In this document: piece after piece, positions 50,941 through 62,823 of the stretch
How positions within the stretch are numbered: the stretch's first letter is position 1
How the letters are laid out: each line of letters begins with the position of its first letter
Assembly: GCF_034479515.1 (NCBI RefSeq)
Contig: NZ_CP140152.1
Coordinates: 1,178,001-1,242,000, forward strand
Direction of reading: 5' to 3'
DNA length: 64,000 nt
Origin: Duganella zoogloeoides
GTDB lineage: Bacteria; Pseudomonadota; Gammaproteobacteria; Burkholderiales; Burkholderiaceae_D
Notes under the pieces: model-generated
Told to the model about the DNA's origin: nothing
The model's database searches: none
What the model saw: the letters and a program-made list of their open reading frames with translations, nothing else
Program-made: the position numbers and the translations under genes

Positions 50941-52719
50941 TCAATACGCCCACAGCGGCCCGGCGCGACCGCCCACCGACGCGCCCTCTATCACCACGAA
51001 TACCCGCCGTCCGTAAAAGAACGGCAAGCCCCAGTCGAAATACGTGCTCGACGACGCCGAACTGCTCAGCGTGCCGCCCACTTGCGCCGCGCGCACGCTC
51101 GATGACAGTTGCACCAGGTTGACGATGTTGAAGTTGACCACGCCGGTGGCGCTGCCGTCCGACGCCGTATTGGTGGCCGACAGCGCCAGCGTGGCGGCAG
51201 GGCAGAAGAAGTCGCCGCCCGAGCAGGTGCGGATATCGGGATCGGTGAAGAAATAGCCGTTCGAGCCGCTGTCGATAAAACTGGCGTTGTAGGTCTTGCC
51301 GTTGTAGGTGGTGCTGAAGTTGCCGCTGCTGTTGGCCTTGTAAATCGTCTCGCTGGCAATCGTGTTATTGCTTTGCGTATTGACGCCAAACACCAGCGTG
51401 CCGCTGACCGATGTCAGTCCGTTCGGTCCCACCGCCGGCAAGCTCACCAGTACGCCATTGTTGTTGACGGCAAACGACGACACCGGGTTGGTGATCTGCG
51501 ACGCCAGCGGCATGGCGCTGGACGTGCAGGTGCCGGCCGTGCAGGCGTAGTACACGCCGCTGATGGCCGACTGGGCGCAGGCATTGCCGCAGTCGTGCTT
51601 GAACAGCCCCACGCCAAGGATGCCCTTGGCGCCGATGGCGCTCATCGAGCCCAGGTTGTTGCCGGCGCTGCTGCAACTGGAAGGCGTGGCGGCGAAGTTG
51701 GCATTGGTATCGCCGATCACCTGTACCGAGATGCCGGCCGCCGTTTCGTCGGCCATCTTGACGTCGGCCTGGCGCACCGAACCCCAGGTGTAGCCACTGA
51801 TGAACTTGCCGCATTCTCCGGCATCGGCTCCGCTGGCGGTCTGCACCGACGGCAGGGCGAGGCTGCTGTCGAGCGCGGAAGCGAGCACGCGCAGGCCGTA
51901 GGAGCCGGTGTCGAGCAGCACGTGGTCGATGGTCTGGCAGGTGGTGGTGCCGGGGCGGCAGATGGTCACGTTGACGTAAGGCACGTTGATCACGCCGCTG
52001 GCGCCGGCCGGGCCGTTGTCCACCGTGATCGGCACGCTGTTGCTAAGGACGGCGGTCACGCCCAGTTGCGCGCTGGCACTGGCCTCGCCGCCGCTGCCAG
52101 TGCAGGTGAGGCTGTAGGTGATGTTGCCGGCAGTTGCCGACGACACGGTGACCGAGCCGGACGTGGCGCGGTTGCCGATCCAGGCGCCAGTGGCGGTGCA
52201 ACTGCTGGCATTGGCCGACGACCAGCTCAGCACCGACGTCTGGGCGGTGGTGATGGCGGCTGGCGCCAATGTCAGGCTGACCGTGGGCGCCGGTGGCGGC
52301 GAGCTGATGGTCACAGAGGTGCTGTTGGTGACACCGCTGCACGTGAGTGCATAACGCGCGGTGCCGGCCGCGCCGGCCGTGACGGTCTGCGAACCGCTGG
52401 TGGCCACGGTGCCGCTCCAGGCGTCGGACGCGGTGCAATTGGCGGCAGTGGCATTGCTCACGCTCCAGGTCAGCGTGACCACCTGGCCCACCGTGGTGGC
52501 CGTGGGCGTGGCGCTGATGCTGACAACCGGTGCAGCGGCCGTGACAGTCGGCGTGGTCGTGGTCGTGGTCGGCGTCGGCGTAGTGGTGGTGGCACTGCTA
52601 TCGCCACCACCACCGCCACCGCAGGCGGTCAGCGCGGCGCATAGCAGGGCGCCAGCAGCAATCAGGGCTGGGCGGGCAGGCGTCAGTACCGCGCAAGCGC
52701 GTTGCAACAGGCTGGTCAT
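50941..52719 (-). CDS. DUF3443 family lipoprotein with two aspartic-protease-like motifs
   Basis: This 592-residue surface lipoprotein has a lipobox (LTAC33), a Gly/Thr/Pro-rich linker, two tandem immunoglobulin-like repeats (about residues 66-130 and 147-210, each with W and C pairs), and a C-terminal DUF3443 domain. In the latter, LLDTGSYG (D270) and FIDSGSNG (D483) are spaced like the two catalytic motifs of a pepsin-like protease. Protease activity is inferred. The 11-nt gap to the DUF2844 gene upstream marks a two-gene operon, a pairing common in Burkholderiales. Confidence 0.88.
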   Translation of the reverse strand: MTSLLQRACAVLTPARPALIAAGALLCAALTACGGGGGGDSSATTTTPTPTTTTTTPTVTAAAPVVSISATPTATTVGQVVTLTWSVSNATAANCTASDAWSGTVATSGSQTVTAGAAGTARYALTCSGVTNSTSVTISSPPPAPTVSLTLAPAAITTAQTSVLSWSSANASSCTATGAWIGNRATSGSVTVSSATAGNITYSLTCTGSGGEASASAQLGVTAVLSNSVPITVDNGPAGASGVINVPYVNVTICRPGTTTCQTIDHVLLDTGSYGLRVLASALDSSLALPSVQTASGADAGECGKFISGYTWGSVRQADVKMADETAAGISVQVIGDTNANFAATPSSCSSAGNNLGSMSAIGAKGILGVGLFKHDCGNACAQSAISGVYYACTAGTCTSSAMPLASQITNPVSSFAVNNNGVLVSLPAVGPNGLTSVSGTLVFGVNTQSNNTIASETIYKANSSGNFSTTYNGKTYNASFIDSGSNGYFFTDPDIRTCSGGDFFCPAATLALSATNTASDGSATGVVNFNIVNLVQLSSSVRAAQVGGTLSSSASSSTYFDWGLPFFYGRRVFVVIEGASVGGRAGPLWAY

Positions 52720-52730
52720 GCGGAACTTCC

Positions 52731-53192
52731 TTACTCTATCGTGGTGGTGTCGAAGCCGGCCGGCACTGCCGACGGGATGAAGGCATGGCCAGCAAACGAG
52801 CGCATGTGGCCGTTTGAGACGATCACCACGTCGGACTGGTTGAGCGCCAGCTGCGAGTGGCCGGCCTGGGTGCGCCTGCCGGTGGCGTCGGTCAGCGCAG
52901 TGAACTTGCTGCCGAGCAGGGTACGCAGGTCGGGCAGGGTGGGGCCGGTCCAGCTGACGGCAAACACCCTGCCGGCCGCGTCCGTGTATTCACGCACGAT
53001 GGTGCCGCTGTCGAGCGTGCTCTGGCTGACGGTATAAACCGCGTTGGCGGTATTGTTGCCGGCCGCAGCGAGGCTGCGCGCGGCGCGTACCGGCGTGCCG
53101 CCGAAATCGGACGGCGCACTACCGAGCGCCGCGTAGGCGAGCGCGCCTTGCAGCACGGTGACGAAAAACATGAGGACGATGGCGGGACGCAT
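52731..53192 (-). CDS. DUF2844 family secreted protein
   Basis: This 153-residue protein has a signal peptide (IVLMFFVTVLQGALAYA) and matches DUF2844, which is generally adjacent to DUF3443 genes. Core motifs include TIVREYTDAAGRVFAVSWTGP and GRRTQAGHSQLALNQSDVVIVSNGHMRSF. It begins the two-gene operon; the DUF3443 gene follows after 11 nt. No function is known. It might be a chaperone, inhibitor or substrate of its partner, which is guesswork. Confidence 0.85.
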   Translation of the reverse strand: MRPAIVLMFFVTVLQGALAYAALGSAPSDFGGTPVRAARSLAAAGNNTANAVYTVSQSTLDSGTIVREYTDAAGRVFAVSWTGPTLPDLRTLLGSKFTALTDATGRRTQAGHSQLALNQSDVVIVSNGHMRSFAGHAFIPSAVPAGFDTTTIE

Positions 53193-53297
53193 GGGATGTT
53201 CCGTTGCTTGGAGTAAATATGAGTATAGTGTATTGCGGCAGGAAGTTGGATGGCGTTAACGCCATGTAAGCAAACGTTACCTTGGCCGAGAAACTGA

Positions 53298-53330
53298 AAA
53301 GCCGCCATCCTTTGCAGGAATGGCGGCTTT
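53298..53330 (-). terminator. Terminator after the TonB receptor gene
   Basis: AAAGCCGCCAT and ATGGCGGCTTT form an 11-bp perfect stem around an 11-nt loop that can pair further (CC/GG). On the minus strand the second arm ends in TTTT, so it terminates transcription of the receptor gene before the DUF2844 operon. Confidence 0.8.
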
Positions 53331-53349
53331 CGGATGCACTACAACGCGT

Positions 53350-53391
53350 TTAGAACTTGCCCCTTGGAACTTGCCCCTTAGAACTTGACCC
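53350..53391. repeat. Three 14-bp tandem repeats duplicating the receptor's 3' end
   Basis: Units lie at 53350-53363, 53364-53377 and 53378-53391, with the pattern TTAGAACTTGCCCC. The third unit is the coding end (K-F-stop) of the TonB receptor; the two further copies lie immediately downstream. As at 15253-15348, the last codons with the stop are duplicated. Confidence 0.9.
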
Positions 53392-55798
53392 AGAGGCGGC
53401 TGAAGTACGACGTGCCGTTCAAACCGAACTGCACACTCTCATACTTGAAGCCATTGTCGGTCTGGTCCGCGTCCTGCGCGGTAGGGCGCGCGCCGAACAG
53501 GTTGTTGCCGCCGAACGTCAACTTCATGTTCTTGTTGATGTTGTAGGTAAACGCCAGGTCGGCCGAGGTTTTCGACTTGTAGCGCTGGTTCGGAACGCCC
53601 TCGGCGGTGCCGCTGAAGGTGCCCAGCGTTTGCGGGCCGAAGTGGATGATCTTCAGGTCCGTGTCCCAGGCACCGAGGCCATAGTTGAAGCCCAGCGTGA
53701 ATTTCGAACGCGGCGCGCCCTGCTCGATGTACAGGCGCTCTTTTTCCGACAGCAGCACGTCCTCGAAGCCGCGCAGCGAAGCCGGGGCGTGGACGTCGGT
53801 CACTTCGGTCTTGCTGACGTTCATCGCCAGGAAGGTGTTCAGGCGGCCGCCCAGCACGGTGGCCTTGTGCGAGGCGGTCAGGTCGATCCCCTGGGTCTTG
53901 GTATCGGCCGAATTGACGAAGAACTGCGCCTCGCCCACGCCCAGCGCGGCCAGGCGCGCGGACAGGTCGGGGTAGTTGTCGGCGGTAAAGCGGCCCGACA
54001 GCACGATGCGGTCCTTGATCTTGATGTGGTACAGGTCGGCCGTGAGCGAGATCGCCTGGGTCGGGGTCCAGGTGGTGCCCAGCGTGAAGCTGGTCGACTT
54101 TTCTTCCTTCAATTTCGGAATGCCGGCCGCGTTGGCCACCACGCCGCCATTGGGCGCCAGCACCACTTCTTTCGGCACGCCGCCGATGAAGTCGGTGAAG
54201 GTGGTGGACAAATGGCTTTGCTGCAGCGACGGCGCGCGGAAACCGGTGCTGGCCGAGCCGCGCAGCAGCACGCTATCGGCAACACGGATGCTGCCGGCCA
54301 GCTTGCCGGTCACGGTGGAGCCGAAGTCGCTGAATTTCTCGTAACGCACGGCGGCCTGACCTTTGACGCGGTCGGTGAAGTCCGCTTCCAGGTCGAGGTA
54401 GGCGGCGTTGCTGTGGCGCTTGGCATTGGTGATATCGCCGGGCTGGAAGCCGGGGAAGCCCTGGCTGCCGGCGTTGCCGCCGTTGCCCACGCCGTCGGCA
54501 TCGATGTACGAACCGGCTTCGCCAGCGAAGATCTTGAATTCCTCGCGGCGATACTCGGCGCCGAACGCCACGTTCATGCCCTTGCCCATGATGCCGTCGT
54601 AGTAGCGGCTCAGGTCGAGGTTGGTGGTCAGTTGCTGGAACGAGAAGCCGCCGGCGTTGAACTGGCTGGCGCTGACGCCACGGCCGCCGTTCTGCAGGTC
54701 GAGGTTGGCGATCGAGGCGTTGATCGTGTTGCTGATGTCGTACTTCATCTTGTTGTAGCCGTACGTCTGCGAGATGTCGGTATTCCATTCGCCCAGCTGG
54801 ATGCGGTGGCCGAGGATGGCGGTACGGTCCTCGATCCTGGCATTGATGAACGGCACGAAGCCGTTCGGATACATGGCCGCCGAGTTGCGGCTTGGAATAT
54901 CGTCCGAGCCGACGCCGCCGCGCGCGAATGCCGCACTCGAGCCGTCGCGTTTTTGCGCGCCGGCCGTGAAGTACAGGCGGCCGTTGCCGGTGGTAGGCAG
55001 TTCGCCGTTGGCGTAAATGGTCTGGCTCTCGGTCTTGGTGTCGCCGATGATGCGCGGATTGTCCGGTTCGGCGCGGTTGGAGCGGCCACGGTCGAGGTAT
55101 TCGCCGGTCAGGGCCAGCACGCCGCCGTTGCCGATATCGAAACCGCAGTAGGCCGAGCCCATCCAGTTCTCGCCGTCGCCGGCCGAGTACTGGCTGTAGC
55201 CGGCAATTGCTTCGCACCCCTTGCTTTTCTTGAGGCTGATGTCCATCACGCCGGCGATCGCGTCCGAGCCGTACTGGGCGGCGGCGCCGTCACGCAGGAT
55301 TTGCACGTCCTTGATGGCCAGCATCGGGATCGCATTGAGGTCGGTACCGGTGTTGCCGCGGTTGCGCGCACCGAACAGGTTGACCAGCGCGGTGGTGTGG
55401 CGGCGCTTGCCGTTGACCAGTACCAGGGTCTGGTCCGAACCGAGGCCGCGCAGGGCGGCGGAATCGACCAAGTCGGCGCCATCGGCGCCGCTCTGGCGCG
55501 TGGAGTTGAACGATGGCGAAATGTAGGTCAGGGTCTGGGCCAGGTCGAACTGGCCGCCTTGTTCCGCCAGCTTGTTCATCGGGATCAGATCGACCGGTAC
55601 CACGGTGTCTGTGGACGACGACGTGGCGCGGCGCGAGCCGACCACGGTCACCGATTGCAGCGGCGTCGGAGCAACGTCGGCTTCGGCTGTGGCGAGGGTC
55701 TGGGCGTGCGCTGCAGGGGCCAAGGCGAGGGCGGTGATGGCCGAGGCGCCGTACAGGCTGAGCAGGACGGCTTGACGCAAATGGGTAACTGCAAACAC
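53378..55798 (-). CDS. TonB-dependent outer-membrane receptor
   Basis: This 806-residue receptor has a signal peptide (ALALAPAAHAQ), a TonB-box-like VTVVGSRR, a plug domain (about residues 45-170, with LVNGKRRHTTA and DGAAAQYGSDAIAGVMDI), and a beta-barrel ending in the outer-membrane signature with C-terminal phenylalanine (SRLWVKF). It imports an unknown ligand, probably not a simple siderophore by style. No iron-responsive box was recognised in its 220-bp upstream region. Its stop region is tandemly repeated. Confidence 0.93.
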   Translation of the reverse strand: MFAVTHLRQAVLLSLYGASAITALALAPAAHAQTLATAEADVAPTPLQSVTVVGSRRATSSSTDTVVPVDLIPMNKLAEQGGQFDLAQTLTYISPSFNSTRQSGADGADLVDSAALRGLGSDQTLVLVNGKRRHTTALVNLFGARNRGNTGTDLNAIPMLAIKDVQILRDGAAAQYGSDAIAGVMDISLKKSKGCEAIAGYSQYSAGDGENWMGSAYCGFDIGNGGVLALTGEYLDRGRSNRAEPDNPRIIGDTKTESQTIYANGELPTTGNGRLYFTAGAQKRDGSSAAFARGGVGSDDIPSRNSAAMYPNGFVPFINARIEDRTAILGHRIQLGEWNTDISQTYGYNKMKYDISNTINASIANLDLQNGGRGVSASQFNAGGFSFQQLTTNLDLSRYYDGIMGKGMNVAFGAEYRREEFKIFAGEAGSYIDADGVGNGGNAGSQGFPGFQPGDITNAKRHSNAAYLDLEADFTDRVKGQAAVRYEKFSDFGSTVTGKLAGSIRVADSVLLRGSASTGFRAPSLQQSHLSTTFTDFIGGVPKEVVLAPNGGVVANAAGIPKLKEEKSTSFTLGTTWTPTQAISLTADLYHIKIKDRIVLSGRFTADNYPDLSARLAALGVGEAQFFVNSADTKTQGIDLTASHKATVLGGRLNTFLAMNVSKTEVTDVHAPASLRGFEDVLLSEKERLYIEQGAPRSKFTLGFNYGLGAWDTDLKIIHFGPQTLGTFSGTAEGVPNQRYKSKTSADLAFTYNINKNMKLTFGGNNLFGARPTAQDADQTDNGFKYESVQFGLNGTSYFSRLWVKF

Positions 55799-55961
55799 GT
55801 GGCATCTCCGATGAGCAAAATTTGATTCTAGTCAAATTACTCATAACAACATGCGGATTTCTCACGGTTTGGCGGACCAAACATTATTAGTGTTGTTTTA
55901 AGGTTTCACCACTACGTAGTCATACGTATCGCCATGCTGGAAGTCTAAAATAAAGTGTTTT

Positions 55962-55989
55962 CAGCGCGCCCCGTACAACGGGCGCGCTG
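55962..55989 (-). terminator. Stem-loop downstream of the PRC-barrel gene
   Basis: CAGCGCGCCC and GGGCGCGCTG form a perfect 10-bp stem with an 8-nt loop, 32 bp beyond the PRC-barrel stop on the minus strand. There is no T-tract, so termination is only plausible. The remaining 160 bp up to the TonB receptor start is its AT-rich upstream region, with no gene. Confidence 0.5.
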
Positions 55990-56021
55990 GTGATGCCAGT
56001 GGATTTAAAGTGCAATCGGGA

Positions 56022-56447
56022 TCAGTCGATCGGCGAATTCAGGCTGCTGCGGCGGGTGGTGCCGTAGTAGCTGTCGATTTGCGACGCCCAGGTCTGGTTG
56101 GCCATATTGGGCCAGTTGTCCTTGTCGAAGCCGGGGGCGTTTTCGATGCGTTCCTTCTCGAGGTTGAGCGTGAAGCGCTTGTTGACGGTGTCGAGAGTCA
56201 GTGCTTCCCAGGGCACGGCAAACAGTTTTTCGCCGATGGTCAGCACGCCGCCGTGGGCCATGACCGCGTAGGCGATTTTGCCGGTGCGCATGTCGAGCAT
56301 GATTTCCTTGATCTCGCCCAGGTGTTCGTTTTGCAGGTTGTGCACGTGGTCGCCGATCAGGGTGTCGGCACCCATCAATTCAGGACCCGGGCCTTTGCGG
56401 CCGTTGTCCACGTACATGCCGTATGGATCGCGTTCGGTATAGCTCAT
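56022..56447 (-). CDS. PRC-barrel domain protein
   Basis: This 141-residue soluble protein has a PRC-barrel beta-domain (about residues 22-90: LMGADTLIGDHVHNLQNEHLGEIKEIMLDMRTGKIAYAVMAHGG) and a tail resembling photosynthetic reaction-centre-H-like or RimM-like domains found in stress proteins. No signal peptide or membrane segment is present. It is separate from pyrG, which is divergent. The function is not known; related proteins appear in general stress responses. Confidence 0.85.
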   Translation of the reverse strand: MSYTERDPYGMYVDNGRKGPGPELMGADTLIGDHVHNLQNEHLGEIKEIMLDMRTGKIAYAVMAHGGVLTIGEKLFAVPWEALTLDTVNKRFTLNLEKERIENAPGFDKDNWPNMANQTWASQIDSYYGTTRRSSLNSPID

Positions 56448-56581
56448 GGTTATCTCCTGTGCATTTGTGAGTTGTCATTCTGATCTTGTTTATGCAACCT
56501 GTCTGTACGGTTTGCCACAGTCGCGCAGCATGGCCAAAGCCGAATTTTCAGGGGGTAATGCTGCTGATTTGGCGGTTTTAG

Positions 56582-58309
<1,728 letters not shown>

Positions 58310-58461
58310 CTGCGCTGTCAGCTTCAACCAAGGCAGTCTGCCCGGTGCGTGCGTGTAGCCATAAGCGCCCGCACTGGGTTATATTCCCGTTATTATTTCA
58401 CTCGCACATGCGCGCAAGATGCAGCGAGCGGACTCTGTTTCGTCTAACTTTGGAGAATTAA

Positions 58462-59745
<1,284 letters not shown>

Positions 59746-59755
59746 TTCTGTACCG

Positions 59756-59784
59756 AGCGGCCGGAACTTCCCGGCCGCTTTTTT
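59756..59784 (+). terminator. Rho-independent terminator after eno
   Basis: AGCGGCCGG and CCGGCCGCT pair around an AACTTC loop, followed by a run of T ending at 59784. It separates eno from ftsB, though some read-through is expected as ftsB starts just 15 bp later. Confidence 0.9.
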
Positions 59785-59798
59785 ATACTCCCTATTCC

Positions 59799-60152
59799 AT
59801 GCGTCTGATTACACTAGGCCTGGCAGTCCTGCTGCTGTTGATACAGTACCCGCTCTGGCTGGGCAAGGGCGGCTGGCTGCGCGTGGCCGATTTCGAGGCC
59901 CAGGTCGATGCGGCCCACAAGAAAAATGCGGAGCTGCTGGCCCGCAATGCCAAGCTCGATTCCGAAGTGCGCGACCTCAAGGACGGCACCGGCGCCGTCG
60001 AAGAACGCGCCCGTTACGAGCTCAGCATGATCAAGGAAAACGAGATTTTCGTGCAAATCGTCGGCAAGGGCCATTCCGTGCCGAACGTGCCGCTGGCAGC
60101 GCCGCCGTCGGCCGATGCTCCTGCCCGCCCGACGTCCACTTCCGCCCATTGA
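59799..60152 (+). CDS. ftsB: Cell division protein FtsB
   Basis: FtsB is a bitopic divisome protein that joins FtsL and FtsQ. The 117-residue protein has one N-terminal transmembrane helix ([20 protein letters not shown]) and a following coiled coil ([28 protein letters not shown]). The position after eno is conserved in proteobacteria. Its stop overlaps the potential start of the next gene. Confidence 0.93.
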   Translation: MRLITLGLAVLLLLIQYPLWLGKGGWLRVADFEAQVDAAHKKNAELLARNAKLDSEVRDLKDGTGAVEERARYELSMIKENEIFVQIVGKGHSVPNVPLAAPPSADAPARPTSTSAH

Positions 60153-60154
60153 AC

Positions 60155-61030
60155 ATGGTCTGGCGCGCCATCATGCTGTGGACGATGCTCGCACTGGGCG
60201 CGATGTCCGGCCCGGTGCTTGCCGCTGCTGTCCCACCTGGCGTTGCTACCGCTGCCGCAATTGCCGCTGCGGCCGTTACCTCCGCTGGCGCTGTTGACGC
60301 CTGCATTCCCCTGCGCATCGGCTACATCGACCAGCACCGCCCGCCGTACTGGATGGGCGAGGGCGAGCAGGTGCCTGAACCGCCCGGCGCTGCCGTGGAT
60401 TTGATGCGCGACGCTGCCCAGGCCGCCGGCTTCGGCTGTGCGCCCACGCTGGTACGGTTGCCGCCGGCGCGCCTGCGCGTGGCGCTGGCCAATGGCGACA
60501 TCGACATGTCGCCGCTCGGTGAAATGCCCACTTATCCGGCGGGCATCGCGCTGCCGCGCGACAAGAAGGGCAACATCGACCTCGAGCGTGCCATGCACAA
60601 CACCCTGGTGGTGCTGGTACGCGCCAGGGACAAGCTGCCCGCGACCACCGATCCAATGCAGTACTTCAAAGGCAAGGTGCTGGGCGTGGCGCTCGGGCAA
60701 AGCTATACTGCACGTCTGCGCGAGGCCGGCCTGAGCATCGATGACGGCGGCCGCGATCTCGAGCGCAATATCGAAAAACTGCGGCTTGGCCGCGTCGATG
60801 GCGTGGTGGCGGCGGCCGTGGTGCCCAAGCACCTCAAGCTCATGCTGGACCGCTACAAGGGCGCCATCGTGCAACTGCCACAGCCGCTGATCAGCACGCG
60901 CGTATGGCTGGCGTTCAACGAGTCCTACTACCGCGCGCACCGCCCGCAGGTCGAAGCGCTGTGGACCTGGCTCGACGTCAATCGCAGCCGGCTTGGCTAT
61001 ACCCTGGAAAAATACCGCAAGCAGGATTAG
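60155..61030 (+). CDS. Periplasmic solute-binding-fold protein
   Basis: This 291-residue protein has a signal peptide (MLWTMLALGAMSGPVLAAA) and the solute-binding type II fold (about residues 50-290; IDQHRPPYWMGEGEQVPEPPGAAVDLMRDAAQAAG, LANGDIDMSPLGEMP). It looks like an amino-acid or polar-compound binding protein; no transport membrane component is nearby. A TTG start six bases upstream overlapping ftsB is possible. The ligand is unknown. It is separated by 172 bp from the next gene, a stretch with no feature seen. Confidence 0.8.
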   Translation: MVWRAIMLWTMLALGAMSGPVLAAAVPPGVATAAAIAAAAVTSAGAVDACIPLRIGYIDQHRPPYWMGEGEQVPEPPGAAVDLMRDAAQAAGFGCAPTLVRLPPARLRVALANGDIDMSPLGEMPTYPAGIALPRDKKGNIDLERAMHNTLVVLVRARDKLPATTDPMQYFKGKVLGVALGQSYTARLREAGLSIDDGGRDLERNIEKLRLGRVDGVVAAAVVPKHLKLMLDRYKGAIVQLPQPLISTRVWLAFNESYYRAHRPQVEALWTWLDVNRSRLGYTLEKYRKQD

Positions 61031-61202
61031 AACGCCTGACCAGCCTCCATAACGGCATTACAGCTGCTCGCCGGACTGGCGTACTGTCTGCGTCGCTGCA
61101 CCTTGCTCTGGAGGCTGTCTCGGCGCTTTGCAGGTGTAACGTACCTGCCCGCATAGCGACCAGCGGCTACAATACGGGTCCGCTTCAAGCACCGAGTTCG
61201 AT

Positions 61203-62150
61203 TTGAAATCCCTGATTCCTGCACTGCTCCTGTCGGTTGCCGTCCATGCCGGTGCTGCCACCGCTGTCTCTGCCAACGCTGCTGCGAGTTCCACCATCGC
61301 GCCACCTGTCGTCAACAATATTTTGCGCGCCCAGGTGCTGCTCGACCGCGCCCATTTTTCGTCCGGCGAAATCGATGGCACGGTGGGCAGCAACTTGCGC
61401 CGCGCTGTCACCGGTTTCCAGAAACTGCGCCAGTTGCCGGTGACCGGCAAGCTCGATGACGCCACCTGGGCCGCGCTCAAGGCAGACCCGGCGCCCACGC
61501 TCGACGTGTACACGCTCACCGCCGAAGACATCGCCGGACCGTATGCGCCAGTGCCGGCCGCCATGGGCGACAAGGCCAAGCTGGCCCGGCTCGGCTACGC
61601 CAGCCTGCTCGAAGCGCTCGGCGAAAAATTCCACAGCAGTCCTGCGCTGCTACGCAAGCTCAATCCCGGCAAGACGTTCAAGCGCGCCGGCGAGCAACTG
61701 CTGGTGCCCAATGTCGTCAACGCACCACCGTTGCCCAAGGCTGCCACCGTCCTGGTCGATGCCACCGAGGGCACCTTGACCTTGCTGGACGCTGGCGGCA
61801 TGCCGATCGCCCAGTTCCCGGCCAGTACCGGCAGCAAGCACGACCCGTTGCCGGAGGGACGCTGGACCGTGCTGGGCGTGGCCGTCAATCCCGACTACCG
61901 CTACAACCCCAAGCTGTTCTGGGACGCCAAGCCGGGCGACGTCAAGGCGCGCATCGCCCCCGGCCCGAACAACCCGGTGGGCGTGGCCTGGATCGACCTG
62001 AGCAAGGACCACTATGGCATCCACGGCACGCCCGAGCCGGCCAATATCGGCAAGACCCAGTCGCACGGATGCATCCGCCTGACCAACTGGGACGTGATGA
62101 AAGTGGTGAAGGCGATCACGCGCGGCGCGACGGTGTTGTTGCAGGCTTGA
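61203..62150 (+). CDS. L,D-transpeptidase with peptidoglycan-binding domain
   Basis: This 315-residue murein enzyme has a signal peptide (SLIPALLLSVAVHAGAA), a peptidoglycan-binding domain of the PG_binding_1 type (about residues 40-95), a middle region with a LysM-like segment, and a C-terminal YkuD domain with the HGTPEPANIG and catalytic SHGCIRL motif. It crosslinks peptidoglycan stems or attaches lipoproteins. A TTG start at 61203 is used; no ATG fits the signal peptide. Confidence 0.9.
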   Translation: MKSLIPALLLSVAVHAGAATAVSANAAASSTIAPPVVNNILRAQVLLDRAHFSSGEIDGTVGSNLRRAVTGFQKLRQLPVTGKLDDATWAALKADPAPTLDVYTLTAEDIAGPYAPVPAAMGDKAKLARLGYASLLEALGEKFHSSPALLRKLNPGKTFKRAGEQLLVPNVVNAPPLPKAATVLVDATEGTLTLLDAGGMPIAQFPASTGSKHDPLPEGRWTVLGVAVNPDYRYNPKLFWDAKPGDVKARIAPGPNNPVGVAWIDLSKDHYGIHGTPEPANIGKTQSHGCIRLTNWDVMKVVKAITRGATVLLQA

Positions 62151-62188
62151 CCGGGTTACACTGGCGTTTTCCATGACGAGGATGCCGT

Positions 62189-62815
62189 ATGACCGATACC
62201 GCGCTGGACCTGATTTTTGATGACGCCGCGCTCGACAGCCGCCTGCAATGGCACTGCGAACCGGCCAACTGGCGCATTGACCCCGCCGCCCGCTGCCTGC
62301 GCATCGCGCCCGATGCCAATACCGACTTCTGGCAGCGTACGCACTACGGTTTCCAGGTCGATAACGGCCACTTCCTCCATCTGCCAGCGTACGGCGATTT
62401 CGTGCTCACCACCCGGGTCACGTCGAAGCCCGTGCATCAGTACGACCAGGCCGGCCTGATGGTGCGGTTGTCCGATGGCTGCTGGCTCAAGACGTCGGTG
62501 GAGTTCGAGCCGGACGGCGATAACCGTTTGGGCGCCGTGGTCACCAACGGCCATTACTCGGACTGGTCCACCCAGCCGCTGCCCCGGCACATCGACACCG
62601 TGTGGTTCCGCATCCGCGCCGAGGCCGAGGACTGCATCGTCGAGTCGTCGTTCGATGGCGAAACCTGGACCCAGATCCGCATCGCCCACCTGGCCGAACG
62701 CGGCGCTGCCGCCAGCGTGGCCTGCGGCCTGTACGCGTGCAGCCCGAAGGCGGCCGGCTACCAGGCCGAATTCGCGTTCCTGTCGTTTGTTCCCGGCCGT
62801 CTTCAACTTTACTGA
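62189..62815 (+). CDS. DUF1349 domain protein
   Basis: This 208-residue protein matches DUF1349, a beta-sandwich of the concanavalin-like type (HYGFQVDNGHFLHLPAYGDFVLTTRVTSKPVHQYDQAGLMVRLSD, and later SSFDGETWTQIRIAHLAERGAAASVACGLYACSP). It is cytoplasmic by lack of signal, and a few such proteins bind or hydrolyse carbohydrates. It is followed by the carbonic anhydrase gene after 8 nt; no function can be assigned. Confidence 0.88.
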   Translation: MTDTALDLIFDDAALDSRLQWHCEPANWRIDPAARCLRIAPDANTDFWQRTHYGFQVDNGHFLHLPAYGDFVLTTRVTSKPVHQYDQAGLMVRLSDGCWLKTSVEFEPDGDNRLGAVVTNGHYSDWSTQPLPRHIDTVWFRIRAEAEDCIVESSFDGETWTQIRIAHLAERGAAASVACGLYACSPKAAGYQAEFAFLSFVPGRLQLY

Positions 62816-62823
62816 AAGCCCTT

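Noticed and set aside
53357..55825. Long plus-strand reading frame opposite the TonB receptor gene
   Set aside because: It lacks recognisable domains and its composition (Arg/Gly/Val/Ala-rich) is that of an antisense frame in high-GC DNA; the minus-strand product is a clear receptor.
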